Positions 1-11,772 of a stretch of DNA of 64,000 bases are shown piece by piece; within the stretch, counting starts at the first letter, position 1; each line of letters starts with the position of its first letter. The position numbers were made by a program, and so were the translations under genes. This stretch comes from Vespula vulgaris (Eukaryota; Arthropoda; Insecta; Hymenoptera; Vespidae): the NCBI RefSeq assembly GCF_905475345.1, contig NC_066586.1, positions 1,692,501 through 1,756,500 of the forward strand, read 5' to 3'. A model generated the notes under the pieces. The model saw only the letters and a list, made by a program, of their open reading frames with translations. It had not been told where the DNA came from and did no database searches.

Positions 1-77
1 GAAACGACGAAACGACGATAACAACGACTGAGATTAGAAGGATTCACCTATTTCGTCTCTGTTCTTTCTATATATAT

Positions 78-118
<41 letters not shown>

Positions 119-1105
119 GTATATAATAATGTGCATAGATATATATGCACACACACATATTATATTCATAGCGATGTATATAAAAAAAAAGAAAAGAAAA
201 AAGAAATGGCGCACGAAAGAAGAACGCACGTGCCTTCCTTTTACATGGAAGAAAATATTCGTGAAAATATTTTCAGCATCGCTTTTCAAAATCGCGAAGA
301 GTGCTATGCTCGAGTTATACATATAGTGACTTCCTCGACTCTCTTTTCTCTTTTCAAGTCGTACATATCAAACGAATCCCTTTGACTTTATCTACTACGA
401 CGAGTCGGTCGTTTGATCGTAAATCGAGCTCTGCTTTTGCGTTAGAGTTTACACCGTATGTATGTATATGTATGCGTGTGTGGGTCTCTCTCTCTTTCTC
501 TCTCTTTCTTCCTCTCTCGTTCACAGAGAATTTCGCAAGGCGTGTTATTAAATCATTTTTCAACGATGAGATATCTCCCCCTCTTCTTCCTCTTTCTCCT
601 CCCTCCCATCTTCCTTCCACCTCCTCCGTCGTTTTCGTTCGTCGTCGATCACTTCACGCTGAGAACGGAAAAATTTTCAACTCTCGAAAGTTACTTATTA
701 AACGTAAAAATTCGGTACATACATACATACATACATACATATGTGCATGCACATATAAATGGTATTATATGCATGCGATAATCATATATCAAGAATTGTA
801 AGTATGTTAAAACACGCATTGTAAATATTAAAACGATTATAATGTTTTTTTTTTATAAGATATAAATTCTGTTATATGATATCGGAAGAAGGTGTTATAT
901 CTTTCGCAAACAATAAAGTTAAATAAAGTCTTTCTTAAAAATCGAAAGAAGAAAAAAGAGAGAGACAGAAATATATATATATATACGACCAGAGATGGAG
1001 GCATCGATCGGAATAAAAGGCCATTGTTATTCGAGCTCGAAACTCACGAGATACGATCGCAAAAGATCGTTCTTTATCTGTGTTGTGCATGTACAATGGT
1101 GTTCC
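1..1105. other. Non-coding, AT- and CT-rich
   Basis: Contains an (AT)n array at 85-117, CT-rich tracts (481-610) and a (TACA)n run (717-742). No gene, RNA or regulatory site can be supported. Confidence 0.6.
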
Positions 1106-1108
1106 TAA

Positions 1109-1345
1109 TATACTACCGTCATAGACCATAAAGCAGCGGGTCCCCTATTTCTACGACTCTACGACGCGACGCGTGTCTATATCGGCTTGCTGATCGACGA
1201 TGACGTCATGAGACAAATCTTGACGATGATGGCGTGCAGGCAAGAAACGGCGTTGCGGCAACGGCACAAGGACGTTTACAAACTCGAACAAGAGAAAGAC
1301 CGTGTTAACGAAGGCCTTAAAATACTGCAAAATTTTTCTTTTTAG
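1109..1345 (+). other. Candidate orphan coding exon, 3' terminal
   Basis: The frame is open from just after a TAA at 1106-1108 to the TAG at 1343-1345, in a repeat-free, GC-richer island. It reads RVYIGLLIDDDVMRQILTMM, then about 30 charged residues rich in E, K, R and Q that look helical, ending KILQNFSF. It could be the last exon of a gene that begins upstream of the window. A perfect CRE palindrome, tgacgtca, overlaps it at 1201-1208, so a regulatory reading is also possible. I cannot name a family. Confidence 0.22.
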
Positions 1346-1484
1346 TTAACGATCTTTAGTTCTCCTCCCCCCTTCTCTCTCTTTTATCCTTTCTCTTTTT
1401 CTCTTTTTCTTTCTTTCTTCTATTTTGTTTTTTCTTTTTTCTTTTTTCTTCTTTTTTTATTACTCGACAAAAATTTTTAACTGT

Positions 1485-1532
1485 ACAAGGTGGGATCAAA
1501 AAAGTTCCTGGATGATTTTAAAAAATCAATTA
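1485..1532 (+). mobile_element. Solo left end of the same inverted-repeat element
   Basis: The segment has the core gggatcaaaaaagttcctgg and then gatgatttt and tcaatt. It matches the left end of the copy at 47749 and, in inverted orientation, the end at 1745-1787. Together with copy 1 it forms a 300 bp structure with 45 bp inverted arms. Confidence 0.45.
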
Positions 1533-1627
1533 CTACTACTCCCTCCCTCTCTCTCTCTCTCTCTTTCTCTTTCTCTGTCGAAACCGTTCGTGTTAATTTT
1601 TCTTTCTTTTTCATTTTTATTTTTTTT

Positions 1628-1787
1628 CGGATTCCAAAAAAGTTCCCAGGCTTGTAGTTTCACGATCCAAAAAAAGAAAAAAAAGGAAGGAAAGAAAGAG
1701 AGAGAAAAAAGATATACAGCGTAAAAAATCCTCGAAAAAGAGTAACCCAATTGATTTTTAAAAATCGCCATAAAAACTTTTAGTCCG
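1628..1787 (-). mobile_element. Relic of a small inverted-repeat element (MITE-like), copy 1
   Basis: The ends cggattccaaaa and ttttagtccg are imperfect inverted repeats. Read on the minus strand, its first 40 bp (core aaaagtttttatggcgattt, then a tcaatt) and last 45 bp (core aaactacaagcctgggaact) match the two ends of the element at 47749-47860 in the same order. The interior is filled with CT/GA microsatellite. The ends resemble mariner-type termini, but the assignment is inference. No transposase is present. Confidence 0.5.
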
Positions 1788-2865
1788 TCTAGAAAAGTTT
1801 TCACTCGCCATTCTGTGATATACGAATAGGATAAAATTGATATGTTAATGCTTATTAGATTCGAAATTAAACGACGAAATTAAGGAGAAAGAAGAGGAGT
1901 TAAATCGACGACCGACGATCGACGAGTAATGACGAACGTCTCTTCATTTTCGAATGAATTTAACTGATACGTTGCTTACTTCCGTCCTTCTTAGTCGTAT
2001 CATAACGAAAACAACCGAGTCGGAAGAATAAGATAAAAGGAGAAAATTATATACACATATAAACTAGCGTGCCATTGTGCGAACGAACACGAAAGACGAC
2101 GAGAGGTCGACATGTCAATAGGACACGCCTAGAAAAGGTAAAGTAATTTGATGCGCTAGAATCTAACCACGCGACTGCTAACAATAAAAGACATTACTAT
2201 CATAGAAATAGAAAGAAAGAGAGAGAGAGAGAGAGAAATGGAATGATGTATGTATAGAGAGGAGAATTTCGAGAAGCCGCGCCTAAGATCTGAGTGTTCA
2301 GCAATAAGAAGAAAATGATTTGGTCGTTACGTGTAAGCGTTACTATGAAGAATGTGTACGTGTAAATACGTACGTGCGTATGAATGTATATATGTATGTA
2401 GGTACGTAAATGTGTTTATGTTGATCCTTGTTTAAAATCATTCGAAGATCAATAAGAGCATTATTGTAATAATATTGTTATAGAAAATAACGTTATTATT
2501 GTAGAATATTTATATTATGAATATTATGATATATATTATAATACGGATATTATGTATACATATATATATGTGTGTGTGTGTGTGTATATGTATATATTAA
2601 ATCATCGATGACATCGTTCATACATATATAAATAACGAGGATATAAATTAAAAATTAAGTTACACCGTTTATCATCGACAATATCCGTAATAAAAATGAT
2701 GATAATTATAAAATACTGATAATTTTATGATATAACGTATTATCCATGTCGTATAATTTTCACAACGGAGTTTGATGGCAAAGTCAAGCGATATCGTTCA
2801 GAAAAATTTATTGCACGTTAGTTTGCTCTGATAAAATTCGAGAAAGTTAAGATAAATAGAAAGAG

Positions 2866-2908
<43 letters not shown>

Positions 2909-3045
2909 GAATTTTGGGATTTGCCAAAGTCTCGTTCTCCTGATAGTGCTGCGTGGCTGCGTTATGCGCACGACGGAGATCGAAAAAGTGGTCGAGCGAC
3001 GTTCCTTCGAGCTAAAAAGACGAGAAGGGGAAAGAGAAAGACGGA

Positions 3046-3049
<4 letters not shown>

Positions 3050-3100
<51 letters not shown>
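3050..3100. repeat. (GA)n microsatellite
   Basis: Perfect dinucleotide run. An (AAAG)n run lies at 2866-2908 nearby. Confidence 0.95.
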
Positions 3101-3101
<1 letters not shown>

Positions 3102-3807
3102 AGCATTGGAAATTTACGACGACCATAAGCACATACCTACATGCATACGTACACGTACACACACATATATATATTTGTCATAGGGATGTAAAACGACATT
3201 TTACTTGTCGTTTTACAACTTATTAAGAAATATATTACGAAAGTATCTTTTTTTTCCTTCTAACGTTCAAGTTCGAACAAGCCGATAAAAAAAATTGTAC
3301 ACCGATCGGAATCACTATGACGCTATGTTTCATTTTTTACCTAGGTAAGTTAACCCCCACTTGATCTCTCATTTTCCTCTTCTTTTTTTTTGTCTTAACA
3401 AATTTCTAACGGGACAACTATTAATCTTTTTTATTTCTCTTTTCTTCCGTTGTTTTTCTTCGCATTTACAGCGGAGAAAACTTTGATCGTTTTTCTTTGG
3501 TTAACAAAAAAATTCAAATTTACATGCCCGTATAATTTATATACGTATAGACATGATCGATCATAAATTTATCGTTTAATACAAACACACACACACACAC
3601 ATATACACAAAATCAATTAATTGTACGATTTCGTTGTTCTATTCGTATAAGCGTAGTATATTTGTTATTTTATAAACATACCTACGAGTCACGATGACAC
3701 TCAAGAATGCTACATTAAGAAATGAAGATAAAGTTCATACCTCGGGGGAATTAGTGCGCATATAAACGCAAGTGGAATTTCTTTAAAAAGCCGCACTGTG
3801 CTTCTTC

Positions 3808-3811
<4 letters not shown>

Positions 3812-3847
<36 letters not shown>

Positions 3848-4031
3848 CCTCTCTCTTTCTCTCACAAGGAACACGATGAGCTAGTACACTTGCACCGGCC
3901 ACTCTCTTTGCTTGCAAAACTTAAGTTCTCTCTCTCTCTCTCTATTTCACACGATCATACACTCTGTATCTCACTGTCTCTCTCACACACACATACACAC
4001 GTATGCATTCTGTCTCTCTATTATAGATATA

Positions 4032-4071
<40 letters not shown>

Positions 4072-4215
4072 TCCTTTTTCACACGCACATACTCTCTATC
4101 TCTCTATATCTCTCTCTCTATCTATTTCTCCCACGCACATTTTTTCTCTCTCTTACAGACGCTATATCAAACACTATATCTCTTTCTCTCTCTCTGTCTC
4201 TCTTCTTCTCTATCC
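3812..4215. repeat. Compound (CT)n, (CA)n and (TATC)n low-complexity block
   Basis: Several CT arrays (3812-3850, 3930-3945, 4033-4066) are interleaved with CA and TATC runs. All open frames here are serine/leucine artefacts. Confidence 0.9.
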
Positions 4216-4699
4216 CGGAACATGATTTTCCCAATAATGGAGATCCCCATAATCAGTGAGATCGAAAACAGATACTTATTAACCAATCACACGTGTCTAA
4301 TCTTTCGAAATATATTTCTTCAGTGTTACACGATAGCCTTGATATCGATAGTATATCTATTTAGTAATTTTGAAAAAATACAAAAACCAAAATTAAAAAA
4401 GACGAAATCGCACGTGACTTTTTCTTCGCTTGGCACGATACCAAAAGTTACGGGGACGCGTCTGTTTGTAAAGGGGAGGCGAGGAGGACAAAAAATGAAA
4501 AAATAAAAAAATTTAGGAAACGGTAAAAAAAAGGAAAAAAAAAAGAGAAAAAAGATTTTAGTTTAAAAAGAAGAAAAAATAAGTACGTAAAATGGCAAGT
4601 AGTACATAGGAAGACAAAATTAACTTATACGTATCTCTCTATACTGGTGATTTCAATAAGAGTACATAAGATACGAGGCGAGCAAAAAGAGCAAAAAAG

Positions 4700-4736
<37 letters not shown>

Positions 4737-4794
4737 GAAAAAAAATCGCATTGGGAACAGACGAAAGGGCATGTAGTTTTCTCGCAAACTAGAT

Positions 4795-4797
<3 letters not shown>

Positions 4798-4862
<65 letters not shown>
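4798..4862. repeat. (CT)n microsatellite
   Basis: Perfect array of about 64 bp. A purine-rich run (4681-4745) precedes it. Confidence 0.95.
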
Positions 4863-4867
<5 letters not shown>

Positions 4868-5183
4868 TTTATACATCTGTCTCCCTGGATGGTACCCGGA
4901 CGAGACGACGAGTCGACTAACGAGCTGAAATAAAGTCGAATTGCCGGACGCGTAACTCGTTAATACGGGTCAGTGCAAAAGAGACGGAATCCGTGGCAGT
5001 CTCGTACTACGGCGAATGCGATATTTTCATGCTGCGTTGAAACCGGGAATCCTTCGTACCAAAGAAATACGTACGGGAGAAAAAAAGAGAAAGAAGGAAA
5101 AAAGATGGGAAGAAAGAAAGAAAGAAAGAAAGAAAGAGATCGCAAAAAAGGGTCGGTCGGCCGGTCGCTCTGCTCTCCACCAT

Positions 5184-5263
5184 AGTGCATTGCATTGCAT
5201 TGCACTGCATTGCATTGCATTGCATTGCATTGCATTGCATAGCGTTGCATTGCATTGCATTGC
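5184..5263. repeat. (TGCAT)n pentamer array
   Basis: About 15 units of tgcat, with a few substituted units (tgcac, agcgt), lie between a (GAAA)n run and a (GA)n array. Confidence 0.9.
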
Positions 5264-5329
5264 TCTTCTCTGCTCGTCGAGAGCGTCGACGCGGCACGTG
5301 CGCGCCCACGAAACGTCGCACGCACGTAT

Positions 5330-5330
<1 letters not shown>

Positions 5331-5411
<81 letters not shown>
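5331..5411. repeat. (GA)n microsatellite
   Basis: Nearly perfect dinucleotide array of about 80 bp. Confidence 0.95.
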
Positions 5412-5413
<2 letters not shown>

Positions 5414-6009
5414 TGAGAATGAATGAGTGAGTGAGTAAGTGAGTAAAAGGGAAAAAGATAGAGAGGAAAAAAGAAAGAAAGAAAAAATATCTAGAGAGAG
5501 AGAGAGAGAGAGAGAACGAGTAAAAACATTCGTAATATTTGGTAGGAAAACGTAAACGCTTTTTCGAATCGTTTTCGTAAAATTTCGTAACGATAACAGT
5601 AAGGATATGAAAAAAGTTAGGTTAAACGTACCTTCGCGAGGCCTCTTATCGCTCGCTTTAAGTACTAACACATAACAGCGATAATAGAGTTAATCAGCCT
5701 CGCCGAAGTACTCGCCGTACGATATAACTCTCGTAAAAAAAAGATTCGTTCGATTTTCTAACCGATCGCGACCGTGTTCATTTTTCTCTTTTCGGGAAAC
5801 CGCGCGAACGAACGCAACGAACGAACGAACGAACTAACTAACGAACGGACGGACGGACGGACGGACGACCAAAGAACGAACAAACACAACGAACCAACAA
5901 TAACGAACGTGTTACGTAGACACATATACGTACGCAATATGTACGTTGAAAGACGAGACGTTGTTAGAGGAAAGTAACCGCGAAATCGCGCGGCTCTTTC
6001 GCCGCGCGA

Positions 6010-6110
6010 ATAAGCTGCCACGCGATTGGCCGAGACATTGACGCGAGAGCGGCAAAATCGAGGATGCCGATTGGCTGATATACTGGATAAAGGGGAGCTG
6101 TATTCGCGTG
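6010..6110 (+). promoter_or_regulatory. Promoter-like island with two inverted CCAAT boxes
   Basis: ATTGG occurs at 6025-6029 and 6070-6074 in a CpG-rich stretch, followed by a TATA-like gataaagg at 6086-6093. This arrangement sits about 160 bp upstream of the signal-peptide ORF at 6252 and is oriented towards it. Inference from motif spacing only. Confidence 0.35.
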
Positions 6111-6251
6111 CTCGCTTGCTTATTCGTTCTTTACTCGATTATTATCGTTATTCGATGAGGGCTTACTTTTCCGAGAACAACGATTGAAATTATTCGAATT
6201 AAAAAAAAGACGAAAGAAGAAACAGGGAAAAGAAAGAAATTGAGAATTAAA

Positions 6252-6371
6252 ATGACATATTTCTTCGCTTTGTTCCTATTTACAATCGCCGTCGCGTTGC
6301 CACATCGTTTTGTACGGCCGGTCCAGCTAAGGACACGTCGCGGATTGCGTAAAAAAGAGACAGAGATAGAG

Positions 6372-6377
<6 letters not shown>
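6252..6377 (+). CDS. Candidate small secreted peptide or signal-peptide first exon (41 aa)
   Basis: The ATG opens with MTYFFALFLFTIAVALP, a well-formed hydrophobic signal sequence with a likely cleavage site after Ala15 or Pro17. A short, strongly basic stretch with RR and RKK follows, then a run of E/I/R encoded by the start of a (GA)n microsatellite and a TAG stop. An island with two CCAAT boxes and a TATA-like element lies just upstream. The basic pairs would suit a processed peptide. Alternatively this is the first coding exon of a longer secreted protein whose donor lies near gcgtaaaa at 6346-6353. I do not recognise a family; the tail inside the microsatellite argues that the 41 aa form is not the real end. 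Confidence 0.3.

Positions 6378-6378
<1 letters not shown>

Positions 6379-6443
<65 letters not shown>
6379..6443. repeat. (GA)n microsatellite
   Basis: Dinucleotide array directly after the signal-peptide ORF; its first units form the tail of that frame. Confidence 0.95.
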
Positions 6444-6445
<2 letters not shown>

Positions 6446-7319
6446 GACTTACAAGAGAAAACGATCGAAAATGGCACGCATTTTTACGATGGGATGACGT
6501 CGTCGTTCTCGACGAAAAAAAGAAGTTAAAAAAAAGAAAGAGAGAGCAGATACACACACATACAGAGAGAAAGAGAGAGAGAGAGAGAAAGAGATAGATG
6601 ATTTCACACGCGGAAGGAACTAGAAGAAACGGACCGCGTAGGAGTGTGCGTGGTACACGTGATACGATAGAATCGCAGAGGGGGAAATGACGAATATAAA
6701 AGGAAAGAGGAGAGAGAGAGAGAGAGAGAGAGACTCGACGGATGGAATAATAAATTGTGCGAATATTACGAAATATAAATTTAGATTTACCTTGCAGCGA
6801 AGCGAAGTCCGGATTATTGTTATCGTCTCGTATATTGCGAAGAGATATCTTCTCCAAAGTATGACTCCGGGATATCACACCGACCGGGATCCGAAGAAAA
6901 ATATTTCTTTTCCTCTTGGTCTAGGAGCCACTGACTTTATTCTCTTCTTTTTCTTTCCTTCCTTTCTTTTTTTCTTCCGTCCTTCGTTTCCCTTATTCTT
7001 TTCTCTTCCTTTCTTATCTCTTTTCTTTTTTTCTCTCACCGTTCGCGCGTTTGAAAGAAGCACCAAGAAAAAAAAAAAGCACCAATCTAGAAGGAATAAT
7101 ATATCATCTAATACGTCGGTGTCGGCACTAATCCCGATGAATAATATGGACGAATAATAACCAACGCCGAACGTAACGCGGACTTTTGTTGCCTTCTTGA
7201 CGTTCGTTCGCTCGCACCTCGTCCTCTTCTTCTTCTTCTTCTTCTTCGAAACTGGGAGAGAACGGATAGAAAGAGAGAAAGAGAAGAAGAGAGAGACAGA
7301 GAGATAGATAGAAAGAGAG

Positions 7320-7350
<31 letters not shown>

Positions 7351-7675
7351 AAGATCGAAGAGGAAAAAAGAGGTTAGGAGGAGATAGAACGAAGAGAAGG
7401 TGGACGACGGACGAATTAAAGGTGGGTAGATAGACGGACGGATAGATGGATAGACGGATAGAGAAAATAGGGGCAGAAAGACACACGGAAAGAGAAATAG
7501 AGAGCCTCCCTCGCTGCTCACTTTAAACTCCTGGTCGATCGGCCAGGTCGCGGACACAAACCACGAAAAAACTGCTCTCACTTGTATAACGCCGGCTCGT
7601 ATGCGTGCTGACCTGCTGCACTGTTCCGACTCATAATCAGTTCTTCCGTTTTATTCGATTACAACGGGCCGTTGT

Positions 7676-7682
7676 TGTTGTC

Positions 7683-7731
<49 letters not shown>

Positions 7732-7732
7732 C
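7676..7732. repeat. (CTG)n trinucleotide array
   Basis: About 16 CTG-type units with a few GTT and TCG variants. In one frame it would give alanine, in another leucine, but no supporting gene structure is seen. Confidence 0.9.
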
Positions 7733-8039
7733 GCTTTTGGCGATCACAGATTGCTCGCACGATTCTCTTTTATTTAATCTTTATATTATATTCCTCTTCC
7801 TCTTCCCTAATACCTATTTAGCGATTAAAGCCTTCTCCCTTGTTAATACATACATATATATATATAGATATATATACACATATATATATTAGCCGCTCCT
7901 CTCTACTGGATGATCGTGTCCATCCGCCTGGTGAAAAGCACGCGCGGAACGTGGTAAAACGACGACGACACGACGAAACGACGACGACAACGACTCTGCG
8001 ACTGCGACTGCGATTGCGACGACAACGATAGGGCGATAG

Positions 8040-8075
8040 TAGCGGCGGCGAACGACGGCGGCGACGGCGGCGACG

Positions 8076-8121
<46 letters not shown>

Positions 8122-8235
8122 CGGCGGCGGCGGCGGCGGTGGAGGTGGTGGTGGCGGCAATGGCGGCGGCGGCGACGACGGCGGCGACGGCGACGACGGC
8201 GGCGGCGGCGGCGACAGCGACGACGACGATCACGA
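8040..8235. repeat. (GGC/GAC)n GC-rich trinucleotide block
   Basis: About 195 bp of GGC, GGT and GAC units, the GC-richest part of the window. The adjacent 8340-8460 is a CpG-rich unique stretch. Together they may mark a CpG-rich promoter or 5' UTR; coding is not supported. Confidence 0.85.
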
Positions 8236-8705
8236 CGACAGACAGCGACGGACTATGCGTCGTAAGAGAACCGGCTGTGCGGAACGGGACAAATATATGC
8301 AGCACTGACGGAAGCCTCGATGCAATTTTGAGAAAAGGGTGAAAAGGTAAGGCGAGCGATGCTGGTTAGGCGACGGGTATGCGACTGCTCGCTGCTTACT
8401 TAGCTAGCCACTAGCGGGGACCTGGCGCGACGGCGACTGCCGACCGTAGCGCCCCCCACCGTACTTCCATCTTTCTCTTTCCCTATCCTTCTCTCTCGCT
8501 CTCCAGTAACATGCCCCTCCGTTCGTCATTTCGGCTCTCCCCACTCGCGACCCCTCTCGCTAACCCCTCCTCTTCGTCTATACCAGTTCTCTCTCTCTCT
8601 CTCGCTTCGCTGCCTTTACGAACTCGATTCGTCTCTCTCAGTCTTTCTCTCTCTCTCTCTCTGTCTATCGCGCTATACTTTCCCCTATCCTCCCACCTTG
8701 ATCCA

Positions 8706-8744
<39 letters not shown>

Positions 8745-8968
8745 TTCTCTCTGTTCCAGTAGAATCCGTATACATTCCCTCTCGGTATTCCTTCGGACAG
8801 TCGCCCACCACCCAACCTACATCTCTCTCTCTCTCTCTCTCTCATCTATCTCTTTCTCTCTCGCTCTACCGAACCAGCGATACAGCGGGGTCCCGTCCCC
8901 CGCGTAAAACAAGCGCGTCCCTTCTCCCTCGATCCACGATCGTGAACCGTGCCACGTCGTCGCGGCCG

Positions 8969-8986
8969 CCGATGTCGCCACCGCCG

Positions 8987-9026
<40 letters not shown>

Positions 9027-9065
9027 TGCCGCCGTCGACGAGGACGACGGCGACGGCGATGGCAA
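8969..9065. repeat. (CCG)n trinucleotide block
   Basis: CCG units at 8979-9025 are followed by GAC/GAT variants. A plus frame gives polyproline, but it runs into microsatellites on both sides and is not a convincing gene. Confidence 0.85.
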
Positions 9066-9226
9066 CGACGACGACGACGCGAGTTGCCCCTCTCCGCGGC
9101 TCGATAAACGATCCTCGCGCGCATGCGCTGGACATACCCCCACCAAACGTTCTTCCCTCATCTACCTGTCTTTCTCCAACTCGTTTAGCTCGTCGAGCCA
9201 CCCGGCCTGCCCGCTCGTTCGCTCGC

Positions 9227-9229
<3 letters not shown>

Positions 9230-9274
<45 letters not shown>
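9230..9274. repeat. (CT)n microsatellite
   Basis: Perfect dinucleotide run, followed at 9367-9510 by a CTT-rich pyrimidine tract. Confidence 0.95.
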
Positions 9275-9276
<2 letters not shown>

Positions 9277-9864
9277 GTTCGCTGGAGAACCGGCAACGGG
9301 TTCAAGTTAGGTGTCGCTCGCGGATCGCACCGACTATATCGCGTTCGCGCCCGGAGGAGATCGTTTCGCTTCTTCTCCTCTCCTTCTTCTCCTTCTTCTT
9401 CCTCTTCCTCTTCTTCATTTTTTTCTTTTCCTTTTTCTTCTTCCTCCTCTTCTTCTTCCTTCTCCTCTTCTTCTCCTTCCTCATCTTCTTGTTCTTCTTC
9501 CTCTTGGCGATGCCTCCCAACGAAAAAGAATTAACACGACTATCCTCGTGGTGCGAGAAAGATAGAGCCGCGAAAGTGTACCCATCTTTTACGTTTAACG
9601 TATTTCTCTCTTTGTCTTCTTACCGTATCTTTGATCGAGCTTTCTCTCTTTTTCTCTCCCTCGTTCTTTCATCTACATGCAAACACACCAACGTAACTCC
9701 CACGTTTCTCCCTGTATCTGTCCCCGTCTCTATCTCTGAATGTAGGTACGAGGGTATTCCAACGTGCAGCCACATCGGTGTAATCTTGTTTCGTCGAGTA
9801 AGAAAAGCGAGAGGGCGGAAACGACGAGTTGCATCCAAAGAAAATTATTTGCACCCACGCCGAT

Positions 9865-9907
<43 letters not shown>

Positions 9908-10849
9908 CATCCTTATCTCTATCTCTCTTTCTCTTTTATACAGACATACATACATACGTGCTCCGTCGGCGCGCTCGCGGCACCGTAAGATTCTGTCTGC
10001 CGATAAAACAGGACCACTGTGTATCCTTCCCACCAGTCGCGAGAGTTCGTCTATCATGATATCGTAGGATCGAGAGTAGCCGATCGTAGATCAATTTATT
10101 GTCTTCCGGAATACATTGGAAAACGTTTTGGTCGTTTTAAATCGAGAATAAGAATTATTTAGAAGGTCGTAGAGATCGTTCGATATACTCGATTCAAAAC
10201 CATTATGCAATCAAATTCTATCGACTATCTATAATAACAAAATAATATAAACGTAGAGAACAGCTTACATTAATTCTCATTTCTATTTGAATCGATTCGG
10301 ATCCGCTCGGGGATGCAACAAAATTTATAAAAAAAAAAAGAGAGAGAGAGAGAGGGAAAGAGAAAAAGCAAGAGAAAAAAGAAAATTTGTCGTTTCATCG
10401 TTTATTTAATGACGAGTAGAAAAAAACTTCTCGATAAATTTGAACTCTTTACGTAACTTTTATCCTTGACACGTTCTCTTTATCTTTCCCGTTTGGAATG
10501 CACGTAACAATCTGCGAACGATTCAAAGTTAAGAATAAAAGTATCCTCGAATTTCGTACCAGAAGAATTTGAAAATCCTCTTGATGGTACGAGTATCGAT
10601 CGTCTACGGCAATTCGTAGAAAAGACATAGCTTAGACTCGAATTGATCCTTTCACCTTGGAAACTTACTAACTACCTTCCTCTTCCTCTCTTCCTATCAC
10701 CTCTCTCCCTTCTCTTTAAAATTGTTCCTCTAGGGAGTCGCGATAGTAGCCGAGCGGAAGCGGAAGCGCCGCGGTCGCGCGTCGTTGCTTCCGATAAGCC
10801 GAACAACGAACGGCAACTCGTTCGCGTTAGGAATCTTCGCCTTGAAGAG

Positions 10850-10852
<3 letters not shown>

Positions 10853-10895
<43 letters not shown>
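10853..10895. repeat. (GA)n microsatellite
   Basis: Perfect run following a short GC-rich island (10730-10850). Confidence 0.95.
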
Positions 10896-10899
<4 letters not shown>

Positions 10900-11353
10900 A
10901 TGAATCGTCCGAACATATATAGACGTAGTTAACGACGGAATTTGAGCGGCGAAATTTCAAAGATCGATCGAACGAAACGAGAAACGTTTACGCTCACTTG
11001 AATCTCCTATCCTATAGCGAGAGAGAAAGAGAGAGAGAGAGAGAGAGATTACTCAAGTTTGCGTATTCCACGTTATCTATTTCTCTATGGTATAAGCAAC
11101 GTGTATAAGCACATAATTCGATGCAACTGAAGGGGTTGATCCATATGGACTAGAAATTACTCGTCTAGGAAACGCGCATATAACTTTGTTGTAACGTTGA
11201 AAAATGAATGGACAGTTTGCGAATTACGCGCCTTCGGGATCGACCTCTAGCGAAGCTTTGGTAGATAGTATCCAGAGAAAGAAGGAAAGATAGATAGAGT
11301 AGAAGATTCTGAAGATGGTATAGAGACGGGGTGGTGGCTCGAATGTTGGAAAG

Positions 11354-11423
<70 letters not shown>

Positions 11424-11453
11424 GTAGATAGATAGATAGACAGATAGATAGAT

Positions 11454-11494
<41 letters not shown>
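11354..11494. repeat. (GATA)n plus (GA)n compound microsatellite
   Basis: About 25 GATA units with two interruptions run into a GA array. Confidence 0.95.
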
Positions 11495-11498
<4 letters not shown>

Positions 11499-11738
11499 AA
11501 GGGAGAGAGAAGCAGCCGTTAAAGGTGTGATACGGAACGTCGAGAGAGCACGAGGTGATATTTCTCGCAAAGCTGAACCGAATAAATTTTTAACAAAAAC
11601 TGCTGACTCACTACATTACGCTTCTTTCTCTCCTTCTTTTCTTTACGACCGGCCGCCCGTCGCCTATCTTTTCCCCGTCCCGCGCCATCGTTTCTTCTCT
11701 CTTTCTACCTTTTACTCGATCTTTCCAGGGCGTTGTAC

Positions 11739-11772
<34 letters not shown>

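Larger units (their letters stand above)
1800..6000. other. Non-coding, microsatellite-rich
   Basis: Besides the listed arrays it holds (TG)n near 2570-2590, purine tracts (4500-4560, 4681-4745, 5060-5140) and GAAC/CGGA tetramers (5810-5865). No convincing coding frame is present. Confidence 0.6.
6450..10080. other. Non-coding, GC-richer, trinucleotide- and CT/GA-rich
   Basis: Alternates GA/CT tracts with CpG-rich unique islands at 7500-7610, 8340-8460, 8880-8960 and 9070-9230. Long apparent frames all pass through simple repeats. A CpG-island-type promoter or 5' UTR is possible, but no exon with clean boundaries is seen. Confidence 0.5.

Noticed and set aside
5027..5671. 214-codon minus frame
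   Set aside because: Made of the (GA)n, (TGCAT)n and (GAAA)n arrays; no protein-like part remains when they are removed.
7889..8305. 138-codon minus frame of Ala/Val repeats
   Set aside because: Pure product of the GGC/GAC array; several other frames over it are open too.
8705..9310. 200-codon open plus frame with polyproline
   Set aside because: Most of it is (CT)n and (CCG)n translated in one frame; no start context, splice sites or conserved domain.
10643..10855. 70-codon plus frame after a pyrimidine tract
   Set aside because: The acceptor is plausible but the protein is basic, featureless and ends in a GA array; could be a 5' UTR exon but not supportable.
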